From DATBSL01 sp964561785 (GTDB lineage Bacteria > Acidobacteriota > Vicinamibacteria > Fen-336), in the NCBI GenBank assembly GCA_964561785.1, contig CAZLRF010000014.1, positions 1 to 64,000 on the forward strand: a stretch of 64,000 nucleotides of DNA, in the 5' to 3' direction. This document shows positions 40,586 to 47,838 of this stretch, one piece after another (within the stretch, counting starts at the first letter, position 1; the number at the start of each line of letters is the position of its first letter). The position numbers were made by a program, and so were the translations under genes. Below the pieces are notes generated by a model. It worked only from the letters and a program-made list of their open reading frames with translations. It ran no database searches and was not told the origin of the DNA.

Positions 40586-41482
40586 TCAGCGAACCCGCCC
40601 CCCCCGGTACTGGTCGAGGGTGAGCGTCCTCGCCGAAAGGGCCCGGAAGCCCTCCGCGGCGAGGGCCGCGCGGGCCCTCTCGGCCGCCCGCGCGCCCCCG
40701 AACAGCCCGAAGTAGCACGCGCCGCTTCCCGAGAGAGCGGCGAGGCTCGCCCCCTCCCTCAGGAGCACGGCCCGAATGCGCCCGGCCTGCCCGCGCAGGT
40801 CGGGAGCTTCCTCCAGTGCCGCCTCCTCGAGGTCGTTCACGAGGAGCCGAAACGCGTCCTGGCCCTCCAACTCCCTCGATACAAAGTAGAAAATGCTATT
40901 ACTGTTCAAACGGGGTGTCAATCGAGCGTCGAGCCTCTCGAACACCCGGGCGGTCGACACGTGGAGGCCCGGGTCCACGAGCACGACGTGCGCCCGGACC
41001 TGGCGCCGCAGGGGGTAGACCTCGTCCCCCCGGGAGAGGCCGAGGGCGGTGCCGCCGAGGAGGAAATAGGGGACGTCCGCCCCCAGACGCCGGGCGAGGG
41101 GGTGAAGCCCGGCCGGGCCGAGACCGGTCTTCCACAGCCGGTCGAGGCCGAGGAGCACCGTGGCCGCGTTGCTCGAGCCGCCACCGAGTCCCCCGCCGAC
41201 CGGGATGCGCTTGCGGATCGTGATCTCGACCCCCGCGCCCACCCGCGCGTGGGCCCGCAGGGCCTCGGCGGCTCGCAGGGCGAGGTTCGTGCCGTCCGCG
41301 GGGACCCCGGGGTGGTCGCAGCGGACGCAGAGGCCCCGGGGACGCGGACGGATCAGGACGTCGTCGTGGAGATCGATCGTCTGGAAGAGGGTGCGCAGCT
41401 CGTGATAGCCGTCCTCGCGCGTCCCGAGGACCTCGAGACCGAGGTTCACCTTGGCGTAGGAGCGCAGCCGCAGAAGCCTCAC
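40586..41482 (-). CDS. ispE: 4-diphosphocytidyl-2-C-methyl-D-erythritol kinase
   Basis: GHMP-family kinase for the fourth MEP-pathway step. The 298-residue protein starts with RSYAKVNLGLEVLGTREDGYHEL, has the ATP loop IPVGGGLGGGSSNAATVL near 96-113, and ends with SGSGACYFGLFGG near 255. The GTG at 41482 overlaps the lolB-like stop as GTGA. A patch near residues 187-206 (RLNSNSIFYFVSRELEG) is coded by strikingly AT-rich DNA that contains a consensus promoter, so sequence there may be kept for transcription. ispD and ispF are 38 kb away. Confidence 0.94.
   Translation of the reverse strand: MRLLRLRSYAKVNLGLEVLGTREDGYHELRTLFQTIDLHDDVLIRPRPRGLCVRCDHPGVPADGTNLALRAAEALRAHARVGAGVEITIRKRIPVGGGLGGGSSNAATVLLGLDRLWKTGLGPAGLHPLARRLGADVPYFLLGGTALGLSRGDEVYPLRRQVRAHVVLVDPGLHVSTARVFERLDARLTPRLNSNSIFYFVSRELEGQDAFRLLVNDLEEAALEEAPDLRGQAGRIRAVLLREGASLAALSGSGACYFGLFGGARAAERARAALAAEGFRALSARTLTLDQYRGGRVR
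40893..40921 (-). promoter_or_regulatory. Consensus sigma70 promoter inside ispE
   Basis: A perfect TTGACA (40916-40921) and TAGCAT (40893-40898) are exactly 17 bp apart on the minus strand, inside an AT-rich island in ispE. Transcription would start near 40886, about 335 nt before spoVG, and would supply spoVG, tRNA-Gln, prs and genes beyond. Confidence 0.65.
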
Positions 41483-42126
41483 GATCGCCCCCCGAGCAGC
41501 CGCCGCGCCTCGTCGGCGTCGATGCGACGGAAGGAGGCGTGGGGGGGTGGGTCGAAGACGGCGGGCGGGAGCTCGAGCCCGGCCTCGGCGTCGTCGACGA
41601 GAAGCGCCACGCGCGTCCCGTCGGCGAGCGTCGCCTCGACGCGCCGCGGCAGCGTCTTTCCCCAGCTCGCGCGGTAGGCCCTCGCCCCGGGAGGGGCCAC
41701 CCCGAGGACGAGGTCCATGAGCGCCGAGGGCGCGAGGGGGATGCCGATGAGGGCCTCGAAGTCGGCCGGCGTCGCGCCGGTCTCGAGGTAGGCCCGCTCG
41801 CCGGGGAGCACCGCGGTGAGGCGTCCCTCGCTCGCGACGGCGACGAGGCGGGCCCCCGCCGGCCCCGGGATCTCGATGCGGAGGCCGTCCGGACGCCGGA
41901 AGGCGACGAGGGCCCGGCTGCGGCCGCGCAGGGACTCTCCCTTCACGCTCACGCGCAGGCTGCCCGACCACGAGGACGAGGCCGCCGCGCGCTCCGCCGC
42001 CCCGGGGGGAGGCGGGGCGAAGGTGGCGCAGGCGGCGCCCCCGAGAAGCGCCACCGCGGCGGCGAGGTCAGGGAGTGGGCGGCGCCGCGCCGCTCTGCTG
42101 GGCCCGGAGCGTCCCCTGGGCTTCAC
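41479..42126 (-). CDS. LolB-like outer-membrane lipoprotein
   Basis: A 215-residue exported protein. The N-terminal segment has basic residues, a hydrophobic run (LAAAVALLGGAAC) and a cysteine at about 33 that would be lipid-modified, although the lipobox GAAC is not ideal. The remainder (WSGSLRVSVKGESLRGRSRAL, then LRIEIPGPAGARLVAV and PRRVEATLADG) follows the beta-sandwich pattern of LolB, which receives lipoproteins at the outer membrane. Location next to ispE also fits lolB. The GTG start at 42126 overlaps the TPR gene by 59 bp; a later GTG would shorten it and spoil the signal peptide. LolA and LolCDE are not in the window. Confidence 0.65.
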   Translation of the reverse strand: MKPRGRSGPSRAARRRPLPDLAAAVALLGGAACATFAPPPPGAAERAAASSSWSGSLRVSVKGESLRGRSRALVAFRRPDGLRIEIPGPAGARLVAVASEGRLTAVLPGERAYLETGATPADFEALIGIPLAPSALMDLVLGVAPPGARAYRASWGKTLPRRVEATLADGTRVALLVDDAEAGLELPPAVFDPPPHASFRRIDADEARRLLGGRS

Positions 42127-44017
42127 GGATCTTCGCCTCCACGCGCGCGCGGTCGAGCTCGTCCTCCTCGTCCTCGCCGACGAGGGCCTTCTGCCAGAGA
42201 GAGAGCGCCTCGCCGATGCGGCCCCGCCGGGCGAGGATGTCGCCGAGGTGGTCGAGGATCACGGCGTTCTCGCCGTCCTTCTCGAGCGCTCGCCTCACTG
42301 CGGCCTCGGCCTCCTCGTAGCGCCCGAGGCGGAACAGGGCCCAGCCGAGGCTGTCCTGGTAGGCCGCGCTCGCGGGGTCGATCTCGACCGCCTTCTGGAT
42401 CAGGGCGAGCGCCTCCTCGACCCTCACGTCGCGGTCGGCGTTCATGTAGCCCAGGTAGTTGAGGACGGGGGCCGACTCGGAGTCGACCGCGAGCGCCTCG
42501 CGGAAGACGGCCTCCGCGTCGTCGTGCCGGTCCTGGCGCTCGAGCACCGCGCCGAGCTGGAAGAGGGCGGAGAGGCTCCGCGGGTCGGCGTCGAGGGCGG
42601 CGCGCAGCGCCTTCTCCGCTTCGGGGTAGTTGCGGGCGCGGCGGTAGAAGTCGGCCACGCGGCCGAGCACCTTCGGGTCCTTCGGCGCCCGCGAGCGCAT
42701 GTCCTCGACGATCCGCGCCGCGGCCTCGGTCTCCCCCTTCTCGCGCAGGAGCGTCGCCTCGAGCCCGGCGAGGTTCTCGTCCTCGGGAAAGCGCGAGCGC
42801 GCCGCGCGCGCGGCGATGAGCGCCTCGTCTTTCCGCTTGGCCAGGTAGAGGGCCTCGGCGTGGAAGCTCAGAAGGTTCGCCTCCGGCGCCTCCCCCGTCT
42901 GGAGGGCGCGGGCGAAGGCGCCCGCCGCGTCGTCGTACCGCTCGAGCTGCTGGTAGGCGAAGCCGAGGTGGACGAGGAAGACGCGTCGCGTGGCCGCGGT
43001 GTCCTCGTCGGCGGCGGGCGGTCGGGCGAGGGCCTCCTCGAGCAGGCGGGCCGCGGCGGCGTGGTCGCGGCGCGCCTCGGCGATCGTGACCTTCAGGTAG
43101 ACGGCCTTCTCGTCGCCGGGGGCGGCCGCGAGCAGCGCGTCGGCCGCCGCGTCCGCCTCGGAGAAGCGGCGCAGGTCGCGCAGGGAGCGTCCCTTGAGGT
43201 CGAGGGCGAAGCGGTTGGCGGCATCCGCCCCGAGGACGGCCTCCGCCTCCGCGAGCGCCTCCTGCGGCCGCTTCGCCTGCTGCAGGACCTCGCCGAGGGC
43301 GAGCCGCAGGCGAACGTTGCCCGGCTCCATCTCCAGGGCCCGCCGGTAGTGCAGCACCGCCTGGTCGGTCTGGTCGGCGCGGGCGTAGATGTCCCCGAGG
43401 ATCTGGTACGCGCTCGCCGAGTCGGGCCGCAGCGCGAGGGCGGCCTTGAGGGCCTCGGCCGCGCGGTCGGACTCGCCGGCGAGCAGGAGCTGGGTCCCGC
43501 GCTGCACGTGGGCGTCGAAGTTCCCCGGGTCGAGCCCGAGGTACATGCCCCACGCCCGCGCCGCGTCCCCGTGCTCGCGCAGCTGCCCGTACAGGCTCGC
43601 GAGGTTGAGGAGGGACTGGCCGTCGTTCGGCCGGACCCGGACGACGTCCTCGTAGTGCCGCGCCGCCCTTCGCAGCGACTCCTCGGCCCCGGGGCCCGCG
43701 GCCTGGATCTGCTCGAGCTGGGCCAGCATGAGGTGGGCGTCGGCGTCGTCCGCGTCGAGGAGGACGGCCGCGCGAGCCTCCGCGGCCGCCTCGTCGAGGC
43801 GGCCCATCTCCCGCAGGAGCCGCGCGACCTCCACCCGGATGCTGGAGGCGGCGGGATCGAGCTTCTGGGCCCGCCGGTACTCGGCGAGGGCCTCCTCGGG
43901 CTCCCCGGCGAGCCGCGCCTGGAGCCCCAGGCTGAAGTGGTGGTACGCCTCGGCCGTGGCGTCCGGGGCGGCTTGCGGCGACACGGCGAGCGCGAGCGCG
44001 ACGGCGAGCAGTGACAT
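42068..44017 (-). CDS. Exported TPR-repeat protein, 649 residues
   Basis: A signal peptide (residues 1-16, MSLLAVALALAVSPQAA) is followed by about fifteen TPR motifs running to residue 620. Examples are HFSLGLQARLAGEPEEALAE, AYQILGDIYARADQTDQAVL and AVILDHLGDILARRGRIGEA. It is rich in Ala and Leu as usual for such solenoids. It is first in the lolB-ispE-spoVG array. TPR genes next to lolB and ispE are common in related bacteria, suggesting a part in outer-membrane biogenesis, but this is not shown. ATG 44017 precedes the signal peptide directly. Confidence 0.85.
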   Translation of the reverse strand: MSLLAVALALAVSPQAAPDATAEAYHHFSLGLQARLAGEPEEALAEYRRAQKLDPAASSIRVEVARLLREMGRLDEAAAEARAAVLLDADDADAHLMLAQLEQIQAAGPGAEESLRRAARHYEDVVRVRPNDGQSLLNLASLYGQLREHGDAARAWGMYLGLDPGNFDAHVQRGTQLLLAGESDRAAEALKAALALRPDSASAYQILGDIYARADQTDQAVLHYRRALEMEPGNVRLRLALGEVLQQAKRPQEALAEAEAVLGADAANRFALDLKGRSLRDLRRFSEADAAADALLAAAPGDEKAVYLKVTIAEARRDHAAAARLLEEALARPPAADEDTAATRRVFLVHLGFAYQQLERYDDAAGAFARALQTGEAPEANLLSFHAEALYLAKRKDEALIAARAARSRFPEDENLAGLEATLLREKGETEAAARIVEDMRSRAPKDPKVLGRVADFYRRARNYPEAEKALRAALDADPRSLSALFQLGAVLERQDRHDDAEAVFREALAVDSESAPVLNYLGYMNADRDVRVEEALALIQKAVEIDPASAAYQDSLGWALFRLGRYEEAEAAVRRALEKDGENAVILDHLGDILARRGRIGEALSLWQKALVGEDEEDELDRARVEAKIREAQGTLRAQQSGAAPPTP

Positions 44018-44085
44018 GGCGGACGGGTGGGCCCCCTCCCGGCCATTGTCACACGCGCCCGGAGGACACGCAAAGAACGGGGGGT

Positions 44086-44110
44086 CTGGGGGGTGCGCAG
44101 CACCCCCCAG
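44086..44110 (-). terminator. Strong intrinsic-type hairpin after the small SpoVG-like gene
   Basis: A perfect 10-bp stem CTGGGGGGTG/CACCCCCCAG with a 5-nt loop. On the minus strand it is followed by ACCCCCCGTTCTTT, a weak T-rich tail. It lies 84 bp after the gene at 44195-44593 and 69 bp before the TPR gene start, so it probably separates the two transcripts. Confidence 0.55.
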
Positions 44111-44194
44111 AACGGAGGAAGCAGCCGAGGGCCGTGGGCGTCCCGGGTGGCTTCGTCCCCGCCGTGCTCCTCTACGCGACCGTCGTGAGGGCCC

Positions 44195-44593
44195 TCAGGC
44201 CGTCCGCTCGAGGCCGTCCTCGCCGGCCTTCGTCGGGGCCTTCGAGAGGGCCTTCGTCGGGACGTTCGAGGACCCTCGGGTTCCCGCGTCGCGCGGGTCG
44301 AGCGCGGGAACCTCTCGGGAGCGGTACTGCTCCACCATCCACGACTTCACCCGGCGGGCGTCGGCGGCGGTGCCCTCGACCGAGCGGAGAAAGTCGAAGA
44401 AGCGCCGCTCGGTGCCCGACCCGAAGGCCCGGGACGGGAACGTCACGTAGACCTCGCCCTCGGGCGAGCGCCACAGCGAGAAGCCCACGAGCTTCATGCC
44501 GGCGAGCGGCCCGTCACCGGCCTCGAACACGATCTCCCCCTCGCACACCAGGCGCTCCGGGGCGTTGTCCCTCTCCACGAAAACCACGCGCAT
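44195..44593 (-). CDS. Small protein with SpoVG-like core, function unknown
   Basis: A 132-residue protein without signal peptide or membrane segment. The core LAGMKLVGFSLWRSPEGEVYVTFPSRAFGSG, then RRFFDFLRS, resembles the pattern of the SpoVG core (hydrophobic strand, PxG turn, strand, then (M/F)PS(R/K) and an Asp-Ile/Phe-x segment), and a helical WMVEQY segment follows as in SpoVG. The last 30 residues repeat Thr-Lys-Ala motifs (VPTKALSKAPTKAG). Start ATG 44593 has an excellent AGGAGG 5 bp upstream. It stands alone between a hairpin and a divergent gene. The relation to SpoVG is inference from pattern only. Confidence 0.7.
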   Translation of the reverse strand: MRVVFVERDNAPERLVCEGEIVFEAGDGPLAGMKLVGFSLWRSPEGEVYVTFPSRAFGSGTERRFFDFLRSVEGTAADARRVKSWMVEQYRSREVPALDPRDAGTRGSSNVPTKALSKAPTKAGEDGLERTA

Positions 44594-44719
44594 CGCATCC
44601 TCCTGAATGGGTTTCTGACGGCGCCGATCGGGAGAGGGGACCGGCGAGCGCGAGGGTAACGCGAGGGGGGTGCCGCCCGAGGTCCGGTCGCCGGCTACCG
44701 GGCCGGCCACGGCCTGGGC

Positions 44720-44725
44720 TAGACT
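44720..44725 (+). promoter_or_regulatory. -10 box TAGACT, leaderless-type, for the Trm112-O-antigen-rfaE1 unit
   Basis: TAGACT ends 6 bp before the ATG at 44732; no Shine-Dalgarno lies between. The identical hexamer at the same distance precedes ccsA at 3709. Confidence 0.5.
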
Positions 44726-44731
44726 CCGCTC

Positions 44732-44902
44732 ATGCCGATCGACCCGGAGCTCCTCGAGATCCTCGCCTGCCCGGAGTGCAAGACCCCGGTGGAGGTGGTC
44801 AAGGACGGCGCCGGCCTGCGCTGCGCGACCTGCCGTCGGGTCTACCCCGTCCAGGACGACATCCCGGTGATGCTCGTGGACGAGGCGACGATCGAGGAGT
44901 AG
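44732..44902 (+). CDS. Trm112-like zinc-ribbon protein
   Basis: A 56-residue protein beginning MPIDPELLEILACPECKTPV and ending ATIEE. Two CxxC pairs (CPEC near 13, CATC near 31) form a zinc ribbon, and VYPVQDDIPVML is the family's closing motif. Bacterial Trm112-like proteins have uncertain roles; in other organisms Trm112 activates methyltransferases, and bacterial copies often lie near lipid A or cell-envelope genes, as here. It starts 138 bp from the divergent small gene and is followed after 6 bp by the O-antigen ligase-like gene. Confidence 0.85.
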   Translation: MPIDPELLEILACPECKTPVEVVKDGAGLRCATCRRVYPVQDDIPVMLVDEATIEE

Positions 44903-44908
44903 CCGCCC

Positions 44909-46234
44909 GTGGGCGGGCTCGCCCCGCGGCTCGAGCGGGCCCAGCTCGCCCTGCTCGCGGCGCTCGCCGCCGCCGTCCCGGTCTCGATCTTCGCCGCGGA
45001 GGCGCTGCTCGGGCTCTCCCTCGCGGTGCTCGCGGTGCGGCTCATCCGCCGGGAGACCCGTCTCACCGGGACCTCGCTCGACACCCCGCTCGTCGCCCTG
45101 GCGGTCTGGACGCTGCTCTCGGCGTCGTTCGCCCAGGACCCCGCCCGCTCCCACGAGGCGGCCAAGAAGCTCGTCCTGTTCGCGCTGTTCTACCTGGGGG
45201 TCGCGGTCCTCGCCCGCGCGGAGGCGAGGGAGCGGGTGCTCTCGGCCGTGCTGCTCGGGGGCCTCTCGCTCTGCGCGCTCATGGTCCTCCAACGCCACCT
45301 CCTCGGCTTCGACGAGATCAACCGCCGGCCCCCGGGCTTCCTCGGACACTACATGTCCGCCTCGGGCGTCGCCATGGTCGTGCTCGTCCTCGCCGCGGCC
45401 CGGATCGCCCTCGCCCCGCCCTGCCGGCCGCGGCCGCGCGGGCTCTGGGTCGCCGCGCTCGCCCTCGCCGGCGTGGGGGGCGTCGCCGCCGCCACGGCGG
45501 CCGGCCACGGCGTGGGCGCGACGAGGCTGTTCGTGCTCGTTCTCGCCGCGTCCGCGGGCGCGCTCGCGCTCTCGAGGAGCGACGCTTGCCGCGACGCGTG
45601 CGCGGCGCTGCCCTGGCTGGCCGCCCCCCTCGCTGCGTGGGCGCTCGTGGTCGCGCAGACGCGCGGCGCCTGGATCGGCGCGGTCGCGGGGCTGGCGCTC
45701 GTCGCCGCGCGCCGCGCGCCACGCCTCGTCTGGCTTCTGGCGGCCATGGTCGCCGCCCTGGTCCTGGCGCGGCCCGCCGCGCTCGAGTCGCGGCTGACCG
45801 TCGGTGACGCGAGCAGCCGCGACCGCGTCTACATGTGGCAGGCGGGCCTCGACATGGTCCTCGACCGGCCGGTGTTCGGCCAGGGGCCGGGGATGATCCT
45901 CCTCGCGTACCCCCGCTATCGCTGGCCCGAGGCCACGCACCCGCAGCAGCCGCACCTGCACAACAACGTGCTGCAGCTCGCGGCCGAGCGCGGCCTCCCC
46001 GGCCTCGCCTTCTTCGCGTGGTGGGCGGGGGCCGCGGTCCTCGCCGCGTGGAAGGAGGCGCGGCGGGACGACGCGGAGGCGTGGGCAGGGGCGGCCGCGC
46101 TCGCCGCGCTCGCCGCGGTCCTCCTCGCCGGGCTGTTCGAATACAATCTCGGCGACTCCGAGGTCCTGATGCTCGTGCTCCTGCTCACCGCCGTCCCCTT
46201 CGCCCTCGCGAAGGGCCGCCCCGCCTCGGCCTGA
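44909..46234 (+). CDS. O-antigen ligase-like membrane protein
   Basis: A 441-residue polytopic protein with about ten to twelve membrane segments. The periplasmic loop between about 280 and 345 contains SRDRVYMWQAGLDMVLDRP, VFGQGPGMI and HLHNNVLQLAAERGLPGL, the pattern of the Wzy/WaaL family, in which the HxxxNxxL-type region helps glycan transfer. Ligase (lipid A core) and polymerase activity cannot be told apart. The GTG at 44909 gives the first helix at the N-terminus. It is followed by rfaE1 after 1 bp, which supports a lipopolysaccharide role. Confidence 0.82.
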   Translation: MGGLAPRLERAQLALLAALAAAVPVSIFAAEALLGLSLAVLAVRLIRRETRLTGTSLDTPLVALAVWTLLSASFAQDPARSHEAAKKLVLFALFYLGVAVLARAEARERVLSAVLLGGLSLCALMVLQRHLLGFDEINRRPPGFLGHYMSASGVAMVVLVLAAARIALAPPCRPRPRGLWVAALALAGVGGVAAATAAGHGVGATRLFVLVLAASAGALALSRSDACRDACAALPWLAAPLAAWALVVAQTRGAWIGAVAGLALVAARRAPRLVWLLAAMVAALVLARPAALESRLTVGDASSRDRVYMWQAGLDMVLDRPVFGQGPGMILLAYPRYRWPEATHPQQPHLHNNVLQLAAERGLPGLAFFAWWAGAAVLAAWKEARRDDAEAWAGAAALAALAAVLLAGLFEYNLGDSEVLMLVLLLTAVPFALAKGRPASA

Positions 46235-46235
46235 C

Positions 46236-47246
46236 GTGGCGGCCCTGCCTCCCGCCCGCGCCTCTGCCTTGCTCCGTTCGATGCGGGGCCGCCGCGTGCT
46301 CGTTCTCGGCGACGTGATGCTCGACGAGTTCGTGTGGGGAGACGTCTCGCGCATCTCGCCCGAGGCGCCCGTGCCCGTCGTGCGCGTGACGAGGCAGAGC
46401 TTCCACGTCGGGGGCGCGGGCAACGTCGCGGCCGGCGTCCGCGCCCTCGGCGGCGAGGCGGCGCTGGTGGGCGCGGTGGGAGCGGACGAAGCCGGCGCGC
46501 GGGTGAGGGTCGCTCTCGATTCGGCCGGGGTCGTGCCCCGCCTCGTGGACCTGCCGCCGGGCCGCCCGACCACGGTCAAGACGCGCATCGTGGCCCACGG
46601 GCAGCAGGTCGTCCGGGCCGATCGAGAGGACGCGAGCGACGTGCCGCGGGCGGTGGAGGAGGAGATGCTCGCGGCCTTCCGGGAGGAGCTGCCCCGGTGC
46701 CAGGCGGTCGTCGTCTCCGACTACCAGAAGGGGGTGGCGACCGCCCGGGTGCTGCGCCGCGCCCTGCCCCTCGCGCGGCGGCGTGGCGTGAACGTCCTCG
46801 TGGACCCGAAGGTGCGGCACTTCCGCCTCTACCGGGGAGCGAGCGTCGTCACCCCGAACCAGCTCGAGGCCGAGCAGGCGACCGGGCTTCCGATCCGCTC
46901 CGAGGGGGACCTCGCCGCCGCGGGACGGCGCATCCTCACGCGTCTCGCGTGCCGCGCGGTCCTCGTGACCCGCGGGGAGCACGGGATGACCCTCTTCGAG
47001 CGAGGCCTTGCGCCGCTGCACGTCCCGACCGCGGCCCGCGAGGTCTTCGACGTGACCGGGGCCGGCGACACGGTCATCGCGACGATGGCCCTGGCGCTCG
47101 CGGCCGGCGCCTCGCTTCCCGAGGCGGCCGTCCTCGCCAACACGGCGGCGGGCGTCGTCGTCGGGAAGGTCGGCACCGCCCAGGCGACACCCGCGGAAGT
47201 GCTCGCAGCGGCGCGCCTCGGGACGCGCCGCCGCTCGCGGGCCTGA
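46236..47246 (+). CDS. rfaE1: D-glycero-beta-D-manno-heptose-7-phosphate kinase (RfaE1/HldE kinase domain)
   Basis: PfkB-type kinase that phosphorylates sedoheptulose-derived heptose 7-phosphate at C1 for ADP-heptose and lipopolysaccharide core synthesis. The 336-residue protein starts its fold at VLVLGDVMLDEFVWGDVSRISPEAPVPVV near 21-50 and has the sugar-binding VGGAGNVAAGVRALGG near 59-74. The catalytic VFDVTGAGDTV lies near 271-281. Only the kinase domain is present; the adenylyltransferase domain of HldE is absent. Position after an O-antigen ligase-like gene fits. Confidence 0.9.
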   Translation: MAALPPARASALLRSMRGRRVLVLGDVMLDEFVWGDVSRISPEAPVPVVRVTRQSFHVGGAGNVAAGVRALGGEAALVGAVGADEAGARVRVALDSAGVVPRLVDLPPGRPTTVKTRIVAHGQQVVRADREDASDVPRAVEEEMLAAFREELPRCQAVVVSDYQKGVATARVLRRALPLARRRGVNVLVDPKVRHFRLYRGASVVTPNQLEAEQATGLPIRSEGDLAAAGRRILTRLACRAVLVTRGEHGMTLFERGLAPLHVPTAAREVFDVTGAGDTVIATMALALAAGASLPEAAVLANTAAGVVVGKVGTAQATPAEVLAAARLGTRRRSRA

Positions 47247-47255
47247 GCCGGAGGC

Positions 47256-47750
47256 TCAGTCGGGGAGAGGATGGGCTCCCCGGCGCGCGGCCCGCGGGCC
47301 GCGACGGCCCGCGCCCATCGTTCGGCGCGCCGCCTCGAACGCCGCGAGCTTCTCCTTCTGCTCGGGGGTGAGAAGCCCCTCCAGCCGGGCGCGGAAGGCC
47401 TCGTTCTGCTCCTTCGCCTTGCGCCGGTGCGCGTCGAGGGCGAGCGTGGCCTCGCCCACGGCCGTGGGGTCGGGGCTCGCGGCGGAGAGCGCCTCGCGCA
47501 GCCGCTGCCGCAGGGCGCGCCCTTCCTCGTAGAGCGGCTTCATCTCCTGCCGGCGCTGCTCCTGGAGGCCTCGCCAGGCCTCCTTCTGCTGGTCGCTCAG
47601 CCCCAGGAACTCGACGAGCGCCGCCACGCGCCTCTCGAGCCGCGGCGCCCCTCCCCCCTCGCCGGGGGCGGGGGGCTCCGCACCGGCCAGGGCAGCCGCC
47701 GTGACCAACGCCACCGCTCCTGCCGTCGCGAACCCTCGGCTTCTCGCCAT
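47256..47750 (-). CDS. Spy/CpxP-like periplasmic LTxxQ protein
   Basis: A 164-residue protein with a signal peptide (residues 1-24, ending GAEPPA) and two LTxxQ-type motifs: LGLSDQQKEAWRGLQEQ near 49-65 and GLLTPEQKEKLAAFEA near 123-138. Between them it is almost all charged helix. Spy and CpxP act as periplasmic chaperones and envelope-stress sensors; here the role is inferred. Start ATG 47750 with GGAGAAG upstream. It converges on rfaE1 with 9 bp between stops and is divergent from the sulfatase-like gene. Confidence 0.75.
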   Translation of the reverse strand: MARSRGFATAGAVALVTAAALAGAEPPAPGEGGGAPRLERRVAALVEFLGLSDQQKEAWRGLQEQRRQEMKPLYEEGRALRQRLREALSAASPDPTAVGEATLALDAHRRKAKEQNEAFRARLEGLLTPEQKEKLAAFEAARRTMGAGRRGPRAARRGAHPLPD

Positions 47751-47838
47751 AGTCTTCTTCTCCTTCCCCCGATCCCTTGGAACGGGCGAGGGGGGCGAGG
47801 GTTTAACATGCCCCGCGCGGAGGTCCCGAAAGACGCCC

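Noticed and set aside
44086..44110. The 10-bp GC hairpin as part of a dispersed repeat family
   Set aside because: No second copy was noticed in the window, so a terminator is the simpler reading.
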